7,262 nt of DNA from Sulfurimonas sp. (GTDB lineage: Bacteria > Campylobacterota > Campylobacteria > Campylobacterales > Sulfurimonadaceae), in contig JAQIBW010000218.1 in NCBI GenBank assembly GCA_027858865.1, positions 1-7,262 on the forward strand, written 5' to 3'. The notes beneath the pieces are model-generated. The model was not told where the DNA came from. It made no database searches and saw nothing but the letters and a program-made list of their open reading frames with translations. Made by a program: the position numbers and the translations under genes. Each line of letters starts with the position of its first letter. The stretch's first letter is position 1. Below, in pieces: positions 1 through 6,651 of the stretch.

Positions 1-747
1 CATATCGAAGATGGTAAAGAGTTTGAGTTATCATTTAATCAAATGAATTATAAAGAGTTTTTTAAACACTTAAAAGTTGGTGATGAAGTTTGGGCAAATG
101 ATTCTATTTTTAGATTTACTGTAAAGAATATAAATGTAGAGATAGCAAATATAACCTTTTTATCTCATTCTGATGGAAGACTTTTAAATAATAAGGGGAT
201 GCATGTTCGTGGTGTTCATAAGCATATACCATTTCTTTTTAGTAAAGATGAAAAACTTATAGAGTTAGCAAATAAACATAAGCTAGATTTTGTAGGTTTA
301 TCTTTTGTAAGAGATGCAAAGGATATAAAAGAGGCTAAAAAGTTAATTGAAAATATTCAGATTATATCAAAAGTAGAAACATTAAGTGCAGTAAATAATC
401 TTAATGAGATACTAGAAGAGGTTGAATTTATCTTGATAGATAGGGGTGATTTATCTACTGAAATTGGACTTAGCAAAGTTCCAACATATCAAAAATTCAT
501 CATAGATAAAGCACTATTTTATAATAAAAAAATCTTTTTAGCTACACAATTCTTAAAATCTATGGAAAATAATCCTCTACCAACAATAGCAGAAACGATA
601 GACTTATACAACACACTTAAAAGTGGAATTTATGGAATCCAAATGTCAGAAGAAACAGCAGTAGGAAAATATCCAAAAGAATGTTTGGATGTAATTAATA
701 ATTTAATGAAAGAGATTAAATCAGAAGGCAGAAAGGGAACAAAATGA
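1..747 (+). CDS. Pyruvate kinase-like protein lacking the C-terminal domain (5' end outside window)
   Basis: The reading frame is open to the first base, so the true start lies upstream. The first ATG inside the window (43) would cut into the B domain and is probably internal. Residue numbers here count from that Met. A B-domain-like stretch (VGDEVW at 12-17, then LLNNKG at 47-52) is followed by the TIM-barrel half: LSFVRDAKD (86-94), IISKVET (107-113, with the Lys and Glu matching the catalytic Lys and a metal ligand of pyruvate kinase), RGDL (134-137, with the second metal-binding Asp), LATQFLKSM (166-174, with the substrate-binding Thr), PTIAE (180-184) and SEETAVGKYP (202-211). The protein ends about 20 residues later, where family members continue into an effector-binding domain of roughly 100 residues. 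The usual Ala before RGD is Asp and the Gly after KIEN is replaced. Family membership is clear. True pyruvate kinase activity is uncertain: a PEP- or pyruvate-handling reaction, such as a lyase or aldolase in glycan precursor synthesis, is equally possible. It overlaps the next gene by four bases. Confidence 0.85.
   Translation, partial: HIEDGKEFELSFNQMNYKEFFKHLKVGDEVWANDSIFRFTVKNINVEIANITFLSHSDGRLLNNKGMHVRGVHKHIPFLFSKDEKLIELANKHKLDFVGLSFVRDAKDIKEAKKLIENIQIISKVETLSAVNNLNEILEEVEFILIDRGDLSTEIGLSKVPTYQKFIIDKALFYNKKIFLATQFLKSMENNPLPTIAETIDLYNTLKSGIYGIQMSEETAVGKYPKECLDVINNLMKEIKSEGRKGTK
732..738 (+). promoter_or_regulatory. Shine-Dalgarno site for the first radical SAM gene
   Basis: AAAGGGA lies five bases before the ATG at 744, inside the end of the preceding gene. 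It supports that start, which shares ATGA with the upstream stop codon. Confidence 0.6.
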
Positions 748-1835
748 GTGATAAATATGCAATAGATAGTCATAAGTTAAGTTATCATCCGCAAAGAGTA
801 GCACAGTGGATAGAGGCTGGTGATGATATTGAAAAATTAAAAAAAATATATCCAGTCTATATAGAGATTTCTCCAGTTGGAGCTTGTAATCATAGATGTA
901 CATTTTGTGGTGTTGACTATATTGGTTATCAAAATGTCAGATGGGATAAAGAACTTCTTAAAATAAAGATATCAGAGATGGCACAAAAAGGTGTTAAAAG
1001 TCTCATGTTCGCTGGTGAGGGTGAGCCACTACTACACAAAGATTTAGACAAGGTGATTGAGCATTGTTCTAAAGTTGGGATTGATAGTTCTATCACTACA
1101 AATTTTGTATGCTTAAATGAAGACAATGCCAATAAAATAGTAAAAAATTCTTCTTGGATTAAAATCAGTATAAATGCAGGAACAAGAGAAAGCTACGCAG
1201 CTATTCATAGAACAAAAGAGAGTGATTTTGATAAAGTTTTAGAAAATATGAAACTAGCAGTAAAAATAAGAAAAGAATATAACTATAAATGTACACTTGG
1301 TGCTCAGATGTTACTACTACCAGAAAATAAAGATGATGCAGTTACTTTAGCAAAAATAGTAAAAAATATAGGGCTGGATTATCTTGTTATAAAACCATAT
1401 TCACAGCATTTATTTAGTGAAACAAAAAAATATAAAGATATAGACTATAAACCTATGCTTGAACTAGAAAAAGAACTTGAAAAACTAAATGATGAGAATT
1501 TTAATATTGTTTTTAGAAGTAATACTATGAAAAAATTAGATAGTGGACATAGTTATGGGAAATGCTACTCTACCCCATACTTCTGGGCACACTTAATGGC
1601 AAATGGAGATTTATATGGATGTAGTGCATATCTTCAACAGAGTAAATTTTGTTATGGAAATTTAAAAGAAGATTCGTTTCAAGATGTATGGGAAAGTGAA
1701 AAACGCATAAAATCCATCACTTATGTGAAAGAAAAGCTTGATATTTCAGGCTGTAGAGAAAACTGTAGGATGGATGAAGTAAACGGTTATTTATGGAGAC
1801 TTAAAAATCCGCAAGATCATGATAATTTTATATAA
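744..1835 (+). CDS. Radical SAM/SPASM-type enzyme, first copy
   Basis: A 363-residue cytoplasmic iron-sulfur enzyme expected to cleave S-adenosylmethionine and start radical chemistry. The CX3CX2C motif for the SAM-binding [4Fe-4S] cluster is C48, C52 and C55 (GACNHRCTFC), and GEGEP at 91-95 is the SAM-contacting motif. The C-terminal part looks like a reduced SPASM/twitch region: C274, then G288-X4-C293 (NGDLYGC), C303, and C337-X3-C341 (CRENC). This has fewer cysteines than a full two-cluster SPASM domain, so a single auxiliary cluster is plausible. The N-terminus has a K-x3-H-x2-R-x3-W pattern (from K11) also present in the other radical SAM protein of this operon, and both end in a similar HxNFI tail. 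No RiPP precursor peptide or transporter is adjacent. The sugar-enzyme neighbours suggest a carbohydrate or small-molecule substrate, as for radical SAM sugar or aminocyclitol dehydrogenases and epimerases. The substrate cannot be read from the sequence. Confidence 0.88.
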   Translation: MSDKYAIDSHKLSYHPQRVAQWIEAGDDIEKLKKIYPVYIEISPVGACNHRCTFCGVDYIGYQNVRWDKELLKIKISEMAQKGVKSLMFAGEGEPLLHKDLDKVIEHCSKVGIDSSITTNFVCLNEDNANKIVKNSSWIKISINAGTRESYAAIHRTKESDFDKVLENMKLAVKIRKEYNYKCTLGAQMLLLPENKDDAVTLAKIVKNIGLDYLVIKPYSQHLFSETKKYKDIDYKPMLELEKELEKLNDENFNIVFRSNTMKKLDSGHSYGKCYSTPYFWAHLMANGDLYGCSAYLQQSKFCYGNLKEDSFQDVWESEKRIKSITYVKEKLDISGCRENCRMDEVNGYLWRLKNPQDHDNFI

Positions 1836-1845
1836 AGGCTGGTAG

Positions 1846-2835
1846 ATGAAAGCAGTAGTGACAGGTGGAGCGGGATTTATTGGTTCACATATGGTTGATT
1901 TGTTAGTTGAAAATAACTATGAAGTAACGGTGATAGACAATCTTGCAAATGGAAGACTAGAGAATATTGAACATCATAAAGGTAATATAAAATTTACCCA
2001 AGCTGATATCGGTGATTATGAGACAAACCTAGATGAATTATTTAAAGATGTTGATTTTGTATTTCATTACGCTGCACTTGCTGATATAGTACCATCTATA
2101 AATAACCCTATAAAATATCATAGAGCAAATGTAGATGGGACTATAAGAGTTTTAGAATCCGCTAGAAAATCAAAAAATCTTAAAAAGTTTGTGTATGCAG
2201 CATCAAGTTCATGTTATGGTATCCCGGATGTTTACCCCACTCCTGAAGATACGAAAATAGCACCAGAATACCCTTATGCACATACAAAAACAGTAGGTGA
2301 ACAGTATGTAATGCATTGGGGACAACTTTACGATATGCCAGTTATAAGCATGAGATTTTTTAATGTTTATGGTGTAAGACATCGTACAAGTGGAACTTAT
2401 GGAGCGGTTTTTGGTGTATTTTTAGCACAACTATTAAATGATAAACCTTTAACAATTGTAGGGGATGGTGAACAAACTAGAGATTTTACCTATGTGACTG
2501 ACATAGTTGATGCTTGTTACATGGCATCTCAAAGTGATATAATACAAGAGATATTTAATGTAGGAAGTGATAACACATATAGTATTAACTATCTTGTAGA
2601 GCTTTTAGGTGGGGAAAAACAGTACATACCCAAAAGACCAGGTGAACCAGATTGTACTTATGCAGATATAACAAAAATCAAAAACAATTTAGATTGGTTG
2701 CCAAAAGTTAGTTTTGAAGATGGGGTGAAGATAATGCTTGAAAATATAGAGCAATGGAGAAATGCACCTGTTTGGGATGAAGATAGTATAAAAGATGCCA
2801 CAAAAGATTGGTTTGAGTGTTTGGGTGAAAAGTAG
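1846..2835 (+). CDS. NAD-dependent nucleotide-sugar epimerase/dehydratase (extended SDR)
   Basis: A 329-residue extended short-chain dehydrogenase/reductase, a usual length for this family. The Rossmann signature TGGAGFIG is at 6-13, and the acidic residue D31 in VIDNLANGR indicates NAD(H) rather than NADP. The active site is complete: the Ser cluster in AASSSCYG (118-125) and YAHTK with Y144 and K148. FFNVYG and GDGEQTRDFTYV are the substrate-side motifs seen in UDP-glucose 4-epimerase and UDP-GlcNAc/GlcA epimerase-like enzymes. It would act in the cytoplasm on a nucleotide-activated sugar by oxidation at C4 and either re-reduction (epimerase) or elimination (dehydratase). The C-terminus (APVWDEDSIKDATKDWF) extends past the last core helix. 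AAAGG at 1834-1838 is its ribosome-binding site, seven bases before ATG. The product call is firm at the family level. The substrate is not known, and with a HldE-like gene nearby it could be a heptose or another uncommon sugar. Confidence 0.9.
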   Translation: MKAVVTGGAGFIGSHMVDLLVENNYEVTVIDNLANGRLENIEHHKGNIKFTQADIGDYETNLDELFKDVDFVFHYAALADIVPSINNPIKYHRANVDGTIRVLESARKSKNLKKFVYAASSSCYGIPDVYPTPEDTKIAPEYPYAHTKTVGEQYVMHWGQLYDMPVISMRFFNVYGVRHRTSGTYGAVFGVFLAQLLNDKPLTIVGDGEQTRDFTYVTDIVDACYMASQSDIIQEIFNVGSDNTYSINYLVELLGGEKQYIPKRPGEPDCTYADITKIKNNLDWLPKVSFEDGVKIMLENIEQWRNAPVWDEDSIKDATKDWFECLGEK

Positions 2836-3627
2836 ATGCTAGATTCAAATGATATTAGAAAGAAAACTATTGCACTTTCTTGTAATACTAACGCAGGTCA
2901 CTTAGCACCATCGTTATCATGTGTAGAAATTTTAACAACTCTTTTTCGTGACTTTTTAAACTACAATCAAAATGATGCAAAAGATAACAATAGAGATAGG
3001 CTTATATTTTCCAAAGGTCATGGTGCTTATGCCTACTATATCATCTTAAATGAGCTTGGGTTTTTACCAAATAAAGAGCTAGAGAATTTTTATGATAGTG
3101 CCTCTATCAAGGGTTGTTTAACTAAAAATGCTGAGTATATGATAGAAGCATCAACTGGTTCACTTGGACATGGTTTGCCTATTGCCGTTGGGATGGCACA
3201 AGCTTTTAAGATGCAAAACACAAAGCAAAAAGTTGTTTGCATCGTTGGAGATGGAGAGATGCAAGAGGGTAGCAATTTTGAAGCCCTTGGACTTGCCTAT
3301 AAATTTAAACTAGATAATCTTCTTCTTATAGTAGATGCAAATTCTTTTCAAGCGATGGATAGAGTTGAAGATGTTGGATTAGATAATAATAGACTTGCCA
3401 AAGTTTTAAATGCTTATACTGATAATTTTTCTCAAATAGATGGACATGATGAAATTATTTTAAAACAAAAAATGGACAATTTTTTTAATTATTCAAATGA
3501 TTCTTTATCGATCTTAGTATGTGATACGATTAAAGGTAAAGGGGTAGATGTTTGTGAAAATTCTATAGCTCACCATTTTAGATGCCCAACACAAGATGGT
3601 TATGTATTAGGTTGTGATGATGAATAA
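2836..3627 (+). CDS. Transketolase-like N-terminal subunit (thiamine diphosphate-binding domain)
   Basis: A 263-residue protein covering only the first domain of transketolase, which binds the diphosphate and metal of thiamine diphosphate. AGHLAPSLS (20-28) corresponds to the SGHPG region, SKGHG is at 59-63 and STGSLGHGL at 106-114. The cofactor motif is GDG at 138-140 with N169. The D139-N169 distance of 30 residues equals that of the metal ligands in E. coli transketolase. TIKGKGVD followed by a His pair near the end is the normal close of this domain. The ATG follows the preceding TAG with no gap, so translation is probably coupled. It should pair with the next gene to form a two-subunit enzyme that transfers a two-carbon ketol unit between sugars or onto another acceptor. 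Its presence in a glycan operon argues for a dedicated role rather than housekeeping pentose phosphate metabolism. Confidence 0.9.
   Translation: MLDSNDIRKKTIALSCNTNAGHLAPSLSCVEILTTLFRDFLNYNQNDAKDNNRDRLIFSKGHGAYAYYIILNELGFLPNKELENFYDSASIKGCLTKNAEYMIEASTGSLGHGLPIAVGMAQAFKMQNTKQKVVCIVGDGEMQEGSNFEALGLAYKFKLDNLLLIVDANSFQAMDRVEDVGLDNNRLAKVLNAYTDNFSQIDGHDEIILKQKMDNFFNYSNDSLSILVCDTIKGKGVDVCENSIAHHFRCPTQDGYVLGCDDE
3607..3611 (+). promoter_or_regulatory. Ribosome-binding site deciding the start of the second transketolase subunit
   Basis: TTAGG precedes GTG-ATG-ATG at 3614, 3617 and 3620. The GTG is only two bases away and too close. The ATG at 3617 (five bases) or at 3620 (eight bases) fits, and 3617 is used here. 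Confidence 0.45.
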
Positions 3628-4108
3628 TCTAGTTTCAAAAAAAGAGGTTATGAGTGAGATTTATAAGTTTTTTAAAAATGATGAAAAATTTACACTCTTG
3701 GTAGGTGATATGGGATTTGCAATTTTAGATGATTACTTCAATAATCATAAAGATAGAACTTTTAATACAGGTATATGTGAACAAGCTACTATAAGTATGA
3801 GTGCTGGTATGCATTTAGCCGGTTTAAAACCTATTGTTTACTCACAAGTTCCTTTTTTAGTAATGAGAGCGTATGAGCAGATACGATATGACTTGAATGA
3901 ACATAAAATGAATGTTAAACTTATCGGGGTTGGTGCCGATAACTATTTTTCTACCCTTGGTAGAAGTCATTGTATGGATAGTGATGATGTTGATATGATG
4001 AGAATTTTTAAAAACTTTAAAATTTTTGCACCAACACAAGAGAGTTTAAAACAAGATATAAAAGATATGTTTGCATACAATGGTCCAACATATCTAAGAT
4101 GTTTATAA
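3617..4108 (+). CDS. Transketolase-like C-terminal subunit reduced to the pyrimidine-binding domain
   Basis: About 163 residues, overlapping the previous gene by 11 bases in another frame. It carries the domain that holds the aminopyrimidine of thiamine diphosphate: GDMG, then NTGICEQ, whose Glu is the conserved cofactor-activating residue, then SMSAGMHLAGLKPIVYSQ, the region RAYEQIRYD, and a GRSHCMDSDD stretch matching the G-x-T-H-x4-D signature with Ser at the usual Glu position. It ends at PTYLRCL, exactly where the pyrimidine domain normally finishes. Split transketolase C-subunits are usually about 300 residues and carry a third domain, which is absent here. No remnant of it follows, because the next gene starts nine bases after the stop. 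It most likely forms the active site jointly with the upstream subunit. Alternative family relatives are DXS-like or other ketol-transfer/decarboxylase enzymes. Confidence 0.85.
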   Translation: MMNNLVSKKEVMSEIYKFFKNDEKFTLLVGDMGFAILDDYFNNHKDRTFNTGICEQATISMSAGMHLAGLKPIVYSQVPFLVMRAYEQIRYDLNEHKMNVKLIGVGADNYFSTLGRSHCMDSDDVDMMRIFKNFKIFAPTQESLKQDIKDMFAYNGPTYLRCL

Positions 4109-4112
4109 AGGA
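4107..4112 (+). promoter_or_regulatory. Shine-Dalgarno site for the second radical SAM gene
   Basis: AAAGGA begins within the stop codon of the transketolase subunit and lies five bases before the ATG at 4118. It is a good match and supports that start. Confidence 0.6.
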
Positions 4113-4117
4113 TTAAA

Positions 4118-5227
4118 ATGTCAGAATTAATACTAGATGGTTCAAAAATCTTATGGCATCAAGAGAGATTAAAAGAGTGGAAAGCTGGTAAACGGATAGC
4201 TCCTATTACCATAGACATGGCACTAACTCAAGCTTGTCAATATAATTGTGTGTTTTGTTATGCAAATATGCAAAGAAATAAACCTCATAAAATCACTATG
4301 GAAATTATGAAAAACTTTTTAGATGATTGTGCTGAAGTTGGAGTAAAAGGGATAAGCTTAGTTAGTGATGGAGAAAGTACAGCTAACCCGATATATGAAG
4401 ACGTTATTGTCTATGGAAAAAGCGTAGGTATTGATATGGCAATAGCTACTCATGGAAATACTTTAACTGAATCAATTTTAAGAAAAATACTACCAGCTTT
4501 AACATACATGAGGTTTAACTTTAGTGCAGGTGAGCCACAGAGATATAGTGAAATCATGGGTGTACCTGTAGAGAAATTTTATGAAACATGTGAAAATATT
4601 AAAATGGCGATGCGAGTAAAAAAAGAATTAAATCTTGATGTAACTATTGGAATGCAAATGGTTCTTATGCCAAAAGATGGCGATCAAATAATACCACTTG
4701 CAAAATTAGGTAAAGAGTTAAGACCAGATTATCTAGTAATCAAACATTGTAGCGATGATGAAGAGGGAACTTTAGGTGTAGATTATGATAAGTATGAAGA
4801 GTTGTACGATTTACTTCATGAAGCTGAAAGTTATAGTGATGAGGGTTACTTAGTAAAAGCAAAATGGTCTAAGATAACTTCAAAAGGAGTTAGACACTAT
4901 AACAGATGCTATGGTACGCCTTTTCATCTTCAAATGTCAGGAACAGGTTTAATAGCTCCTTGTGGAAGTTTTTTTAATGAAAAGTATAAACAATATCACA
5001 TAGCAAATATAACAGATAAAAATGTTAGATTTAAAGATATATTACAAAGTGATAGATACTGGGAAGTTATGGATTTTTTAGCATCTGATAAATTTGATGC
5101 ATGCAGTATGTGTGAAACATTATGTTTACAAGATAAAACAAATGAAGTTTTAGATGCTTATAAAAAAGGCAAACATGATTTAAAAGCTCCAGATGCTAAT
5201 CTACCACAACATTTGAATTTTATTTAG
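4118..5227 (+). CDS. Radical SAM/SPASM-type enzyme, second copy
   Basis: A 369-residue relative of the protein at 744-1835. The SAM-cluster cysteines are C40, C44 and C47 (CQYNCVFC), in CX3CX2C spacing. The GGEP-type motif is altered to SDGEST (83-88). The C-terminal cluster region has C264, G277-X4-C282, and C329-X2-C332-X3-C336 (CSMCETLC), again fewer than a complete two-cluster SPASM set and arranged differently from the first copy: C329 has no counterpart there, and C303 of the first copy aligns with a His here. Shared features include the N-terminal K-x3-H-x2-R-x3-W pattern (from K10), a DYLVIK stretch in mid-protein and an HxNFI C-terminus. The two are therefore old paralogues with probably different substrates or reaction outcomes. 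The adjoining transketolase-like and kinase genes suggest action on a sugar or sugar-derived compound in the cytoplasm. The exact reaction is unknown. Confidence 0.88.
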   Translation: MSELILDGSKILWHQERLKEWKAGKRIAPITIDMALTQACQYNCVFCYANMQRNKPHKITMEIMKNFLDDCAEVGVKGISLVSDGESTANPIYEDVIVYGKSVGIDMAIATHGNTLTESILRKILPALTYMRFNFSAGEPQRYSEIMGVPVEKFYETCENIKMAMRVKKELNLDVTIGMQMVLMPKDGDQIIPLAKLGKELRPDYLVIKHCSDDEEGTLGVDYDKYEELYDLLHEAESYSDEGYLVKAKWSKITSKGVRHYNRCYGTPFHLQMSGTGLIAPCGSFFNEKYKQYHIANITDKNVRFKDILQSDRYWEVMDFLASDKFDACSMCETLCLQDKTNEVLDAYKKGKHDLKAPDANLPQHLNFI

Positions 5228-5231
5228 GAAG
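5226..5231 (+). promoter_or_regulatory. Shine-Dalgarno site for the kinase/nucleotidyltransferase gene
   Basis: AGGAAG overlaps the TAG stop of the preceding gene and ends four bases before the ATG at 5236, supporting that start. Confidence 0.5.
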
Positions 5232-5235
5232 TTAA

Positions 5236-6651
5236 ATGAAAAAAGTATTTGTAAGTGGAGATTTTAACATTTTACATCCAGGGCATCTAAGATTTCTAAA
5301 GTTTGCAAAAGAGAGTGGTGATTACCTAATAGTAGGGGTAAATAACGATAAAATCAGTAACAAAGGTATGCCTCAAGAGGTAAGACTTGAATCTATGCAA
5401 GCAACAAGCTATGTTGATGAGTCTTTTATATTAAACGAGTCACCCATAGAGTATATAAAAAAAAATAAACCCGACATAGTTGTTAAAGGTAAAGAACATG
5501 AAGATAAAGAAAATCTTGAACTAAATATTATAAATAGTTATGGTGGAAAACTTATTTTTACTTCAGGAGAGATTGGTTTTTCATCTTTAGATTTACTAAA
5601 AGAGGATTCTTTAACATCTTCTATAAATCTAAAACACTTTACAAAATATCAAAAACGACACAATTTTAACTTAGATGAATTAAAGAATACAATAGAAAAG
5701 TTTTCAAAGTTAAATATTTTAGTTATAGGTGATACCATCGTTGATGAGTATATAACTTGTGAACCACTAGGGATGAGTCAAGAAGACCCTACTATAGTAG
5801 TTTCACCTTTATTTACAGATAAATTTATAGGTGGCGCAGCCATAGTTGCATCTCATGCTAAAACTCTTGGTGCAAATGTGGAGTTTATTTCAGTATGTGG
5901 CGATGATAATAGTGCTACTTATGTAGAAGATGGGTTAAATAAACTAAATATAAAAACTTCAATATTTATGGACACTACAAGACCAACAACCCTAAAACAA
6001 AGATTTCGTGCAAATACAAAGACTATGTTACGAGTAAACCACCTTAAACAACACGCTATTTCAAAAAGTATTCAAACACAAATTATAGAGAAGGTAGAGC
6101 AAAGTGTAGAGCACCTAGACTTGATTATATTTTCAGATTTCAGTTATGGGATACTAACTAATGAGCTTATAAACGGGATAACAACATTAGCAAATAAAAA
6201 CAATATCATTATGACAGCTGATTCACAAAGCTCATCTCAAGTAGGCGATATATCAAAGTTTACAAATATGACACTTGTTACACCAACGGAGAGAGAGATC
6301 CGTTTATCTTTAGGTGATTTTGAATCTGGATTGGTAGTGTTATCTCAAAATCTAAGTGAAAAATCTAATGCAAAATATGTCTTTACAACTCTTGGAGCTG
6401 AGGGTTTAATGATATTTAACTCAAATGAAAATGAACTTTTAACAGATAATATTTATGCTCTTGGTAATATTGTAAAAGATGTAAGTGGTGCTGGTGATTC
6501 TTTACTTACGGCTAGTTCTATGGCTTTATCAGTTGGTGCGAATGTATGGGAGAGTGCATATCTTGGTTCTATCGCGTCAGCTATCCAAATAAGTCGTATC
6601 GGGAATATACCTATAAAAAAAGATGAAATTTTAAAAGAGTTAAACTCATGA
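5236..6651 (+). CDS. Bifunctional nucleotidyltransferase/PfkB-type sugar kinase, HldE-like with swapped domain order
   Basis: A 471-residue fusion. Residues 1-125 form a cytidylyltransferase-family domain: GDFNILHPGH (8-17, with the nucleotide-binding HxGH), a DYLIVGVNND strand and PDIVVKGKEHED (79-90), which resembles the PDLLVKGGDY region of E. coli HldE. The late ISTT/GCSTT-type motif is replaced by GFSS. Residues 155-470 form a PfkB (ribokinase-family) kinase: VIGDTIVDEY (163-172), GGAA (199-202), TPTERE (349-354) and DVSGAGDS (415-422), with D421 the expected catalytic base. E. coli HldE has the kinase first and the nucleotidyltransferase second, so the order here is reversed. The kinase also has DSQSSSQ (329-335) where HldE has a DPKG motif, hinting at a different sugar phosphate. 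Likely role: phosphorylate a sugar and then couple it to a nucleotide, whether ADP-heptose-like or another CDP/ADP-activated product. It overlaps the next gene at ATGA. Confidence 0.88.
   Translation: MKKVFVSGDFNILHPGHLRFLKFAKESGDYLIVGVNNDKISNKGMPQEVRLESMQATSYVDESFILNESPIEYIKKNKPDIVVKGKEHEDKENLELNIINSYGGKLIFTSGEIGFSSLDLLKEDSLTSSINLKHFTKYQKRHNFNLDELKNTIEKFSKLNILVIGDTIVDEYITCEPLGMSQEDPTIVVSPLFTDKFIGGAAIVASHAKTLGANVEFISVCGDDNSATYVEDGLNKLNIKTSIFMDTTRPTTLKQRFRANTKTMLRVNHLKQHAISKSIQTQIIEKVEQSVEHLDLIIFSDFSYGILTNELINGITTLANKNNIIMTADSQSSSQVGDISKFTNMTLVTPTEREIRLSLGDFESGLVVLSQNLSEKSNAKYVFTTLGAEGLMIFNSNENELLTDNIYALGNIVKDVSGAGDSLLTASSMALSVGANVWESAYLGSIASAIQISRIGNIPIKKDEILKELNS

Noticed and set aside
721..903. 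Reverse-strand open frame of 60 codons
   Set aside because: It lies across the end of the pyruvate-kinase-like gene and the start of the radical SAM gene, shows no recognisable motif and opposes a continuous operon.
929..1132. Reverse-strand open frame of 67 codons
   Set aside because: It is fully inside the first radical SAM gene, whose motifs confirm the forward frame.
1836..1845. Promoter or terminator in the largest gap between genes
   Set aside because: The gap is only 10 bases and contains just part of a ribosome-binding site. No other junction has room for a promoter or hairpin terminator outside coding sequence.
3090..3275. Reverse-strand open frame of 61 codons
   Set aside because: It is a shadow of the transketolase N-terminal subunit and overlaps its conserved cofactor region.
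3600..3630. A frameshift breaking one transketolase gene into two
   Set aside because: The first protein ends past a natural domain end, the second has its own ribosome-binding site and start codons, and split transketolases are a known arrangement.
3857..4039. Reverse-strand open frame of 60 codons
   Set aside because: It lies wholly within the second transketolase subunit and has no independent support.
744..5227. Radical SAM/SPASM proteins as peptide (RiPP) maturases
   Set aside because: SPASM enzymes often modify peptides, but no small precursor gene, peptidase or exporter is present and all neighbours are sugar-metabolism families. It cannot be excluded beyond the window.
5236..6651. 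Standard hldE for lipopolysaccharide core heptose
   Set aside because: The domain order is reversed and substrate-side motifs differ, and no gmhA, gmhB or hldD is adjacent, so the symbol was not assigned.
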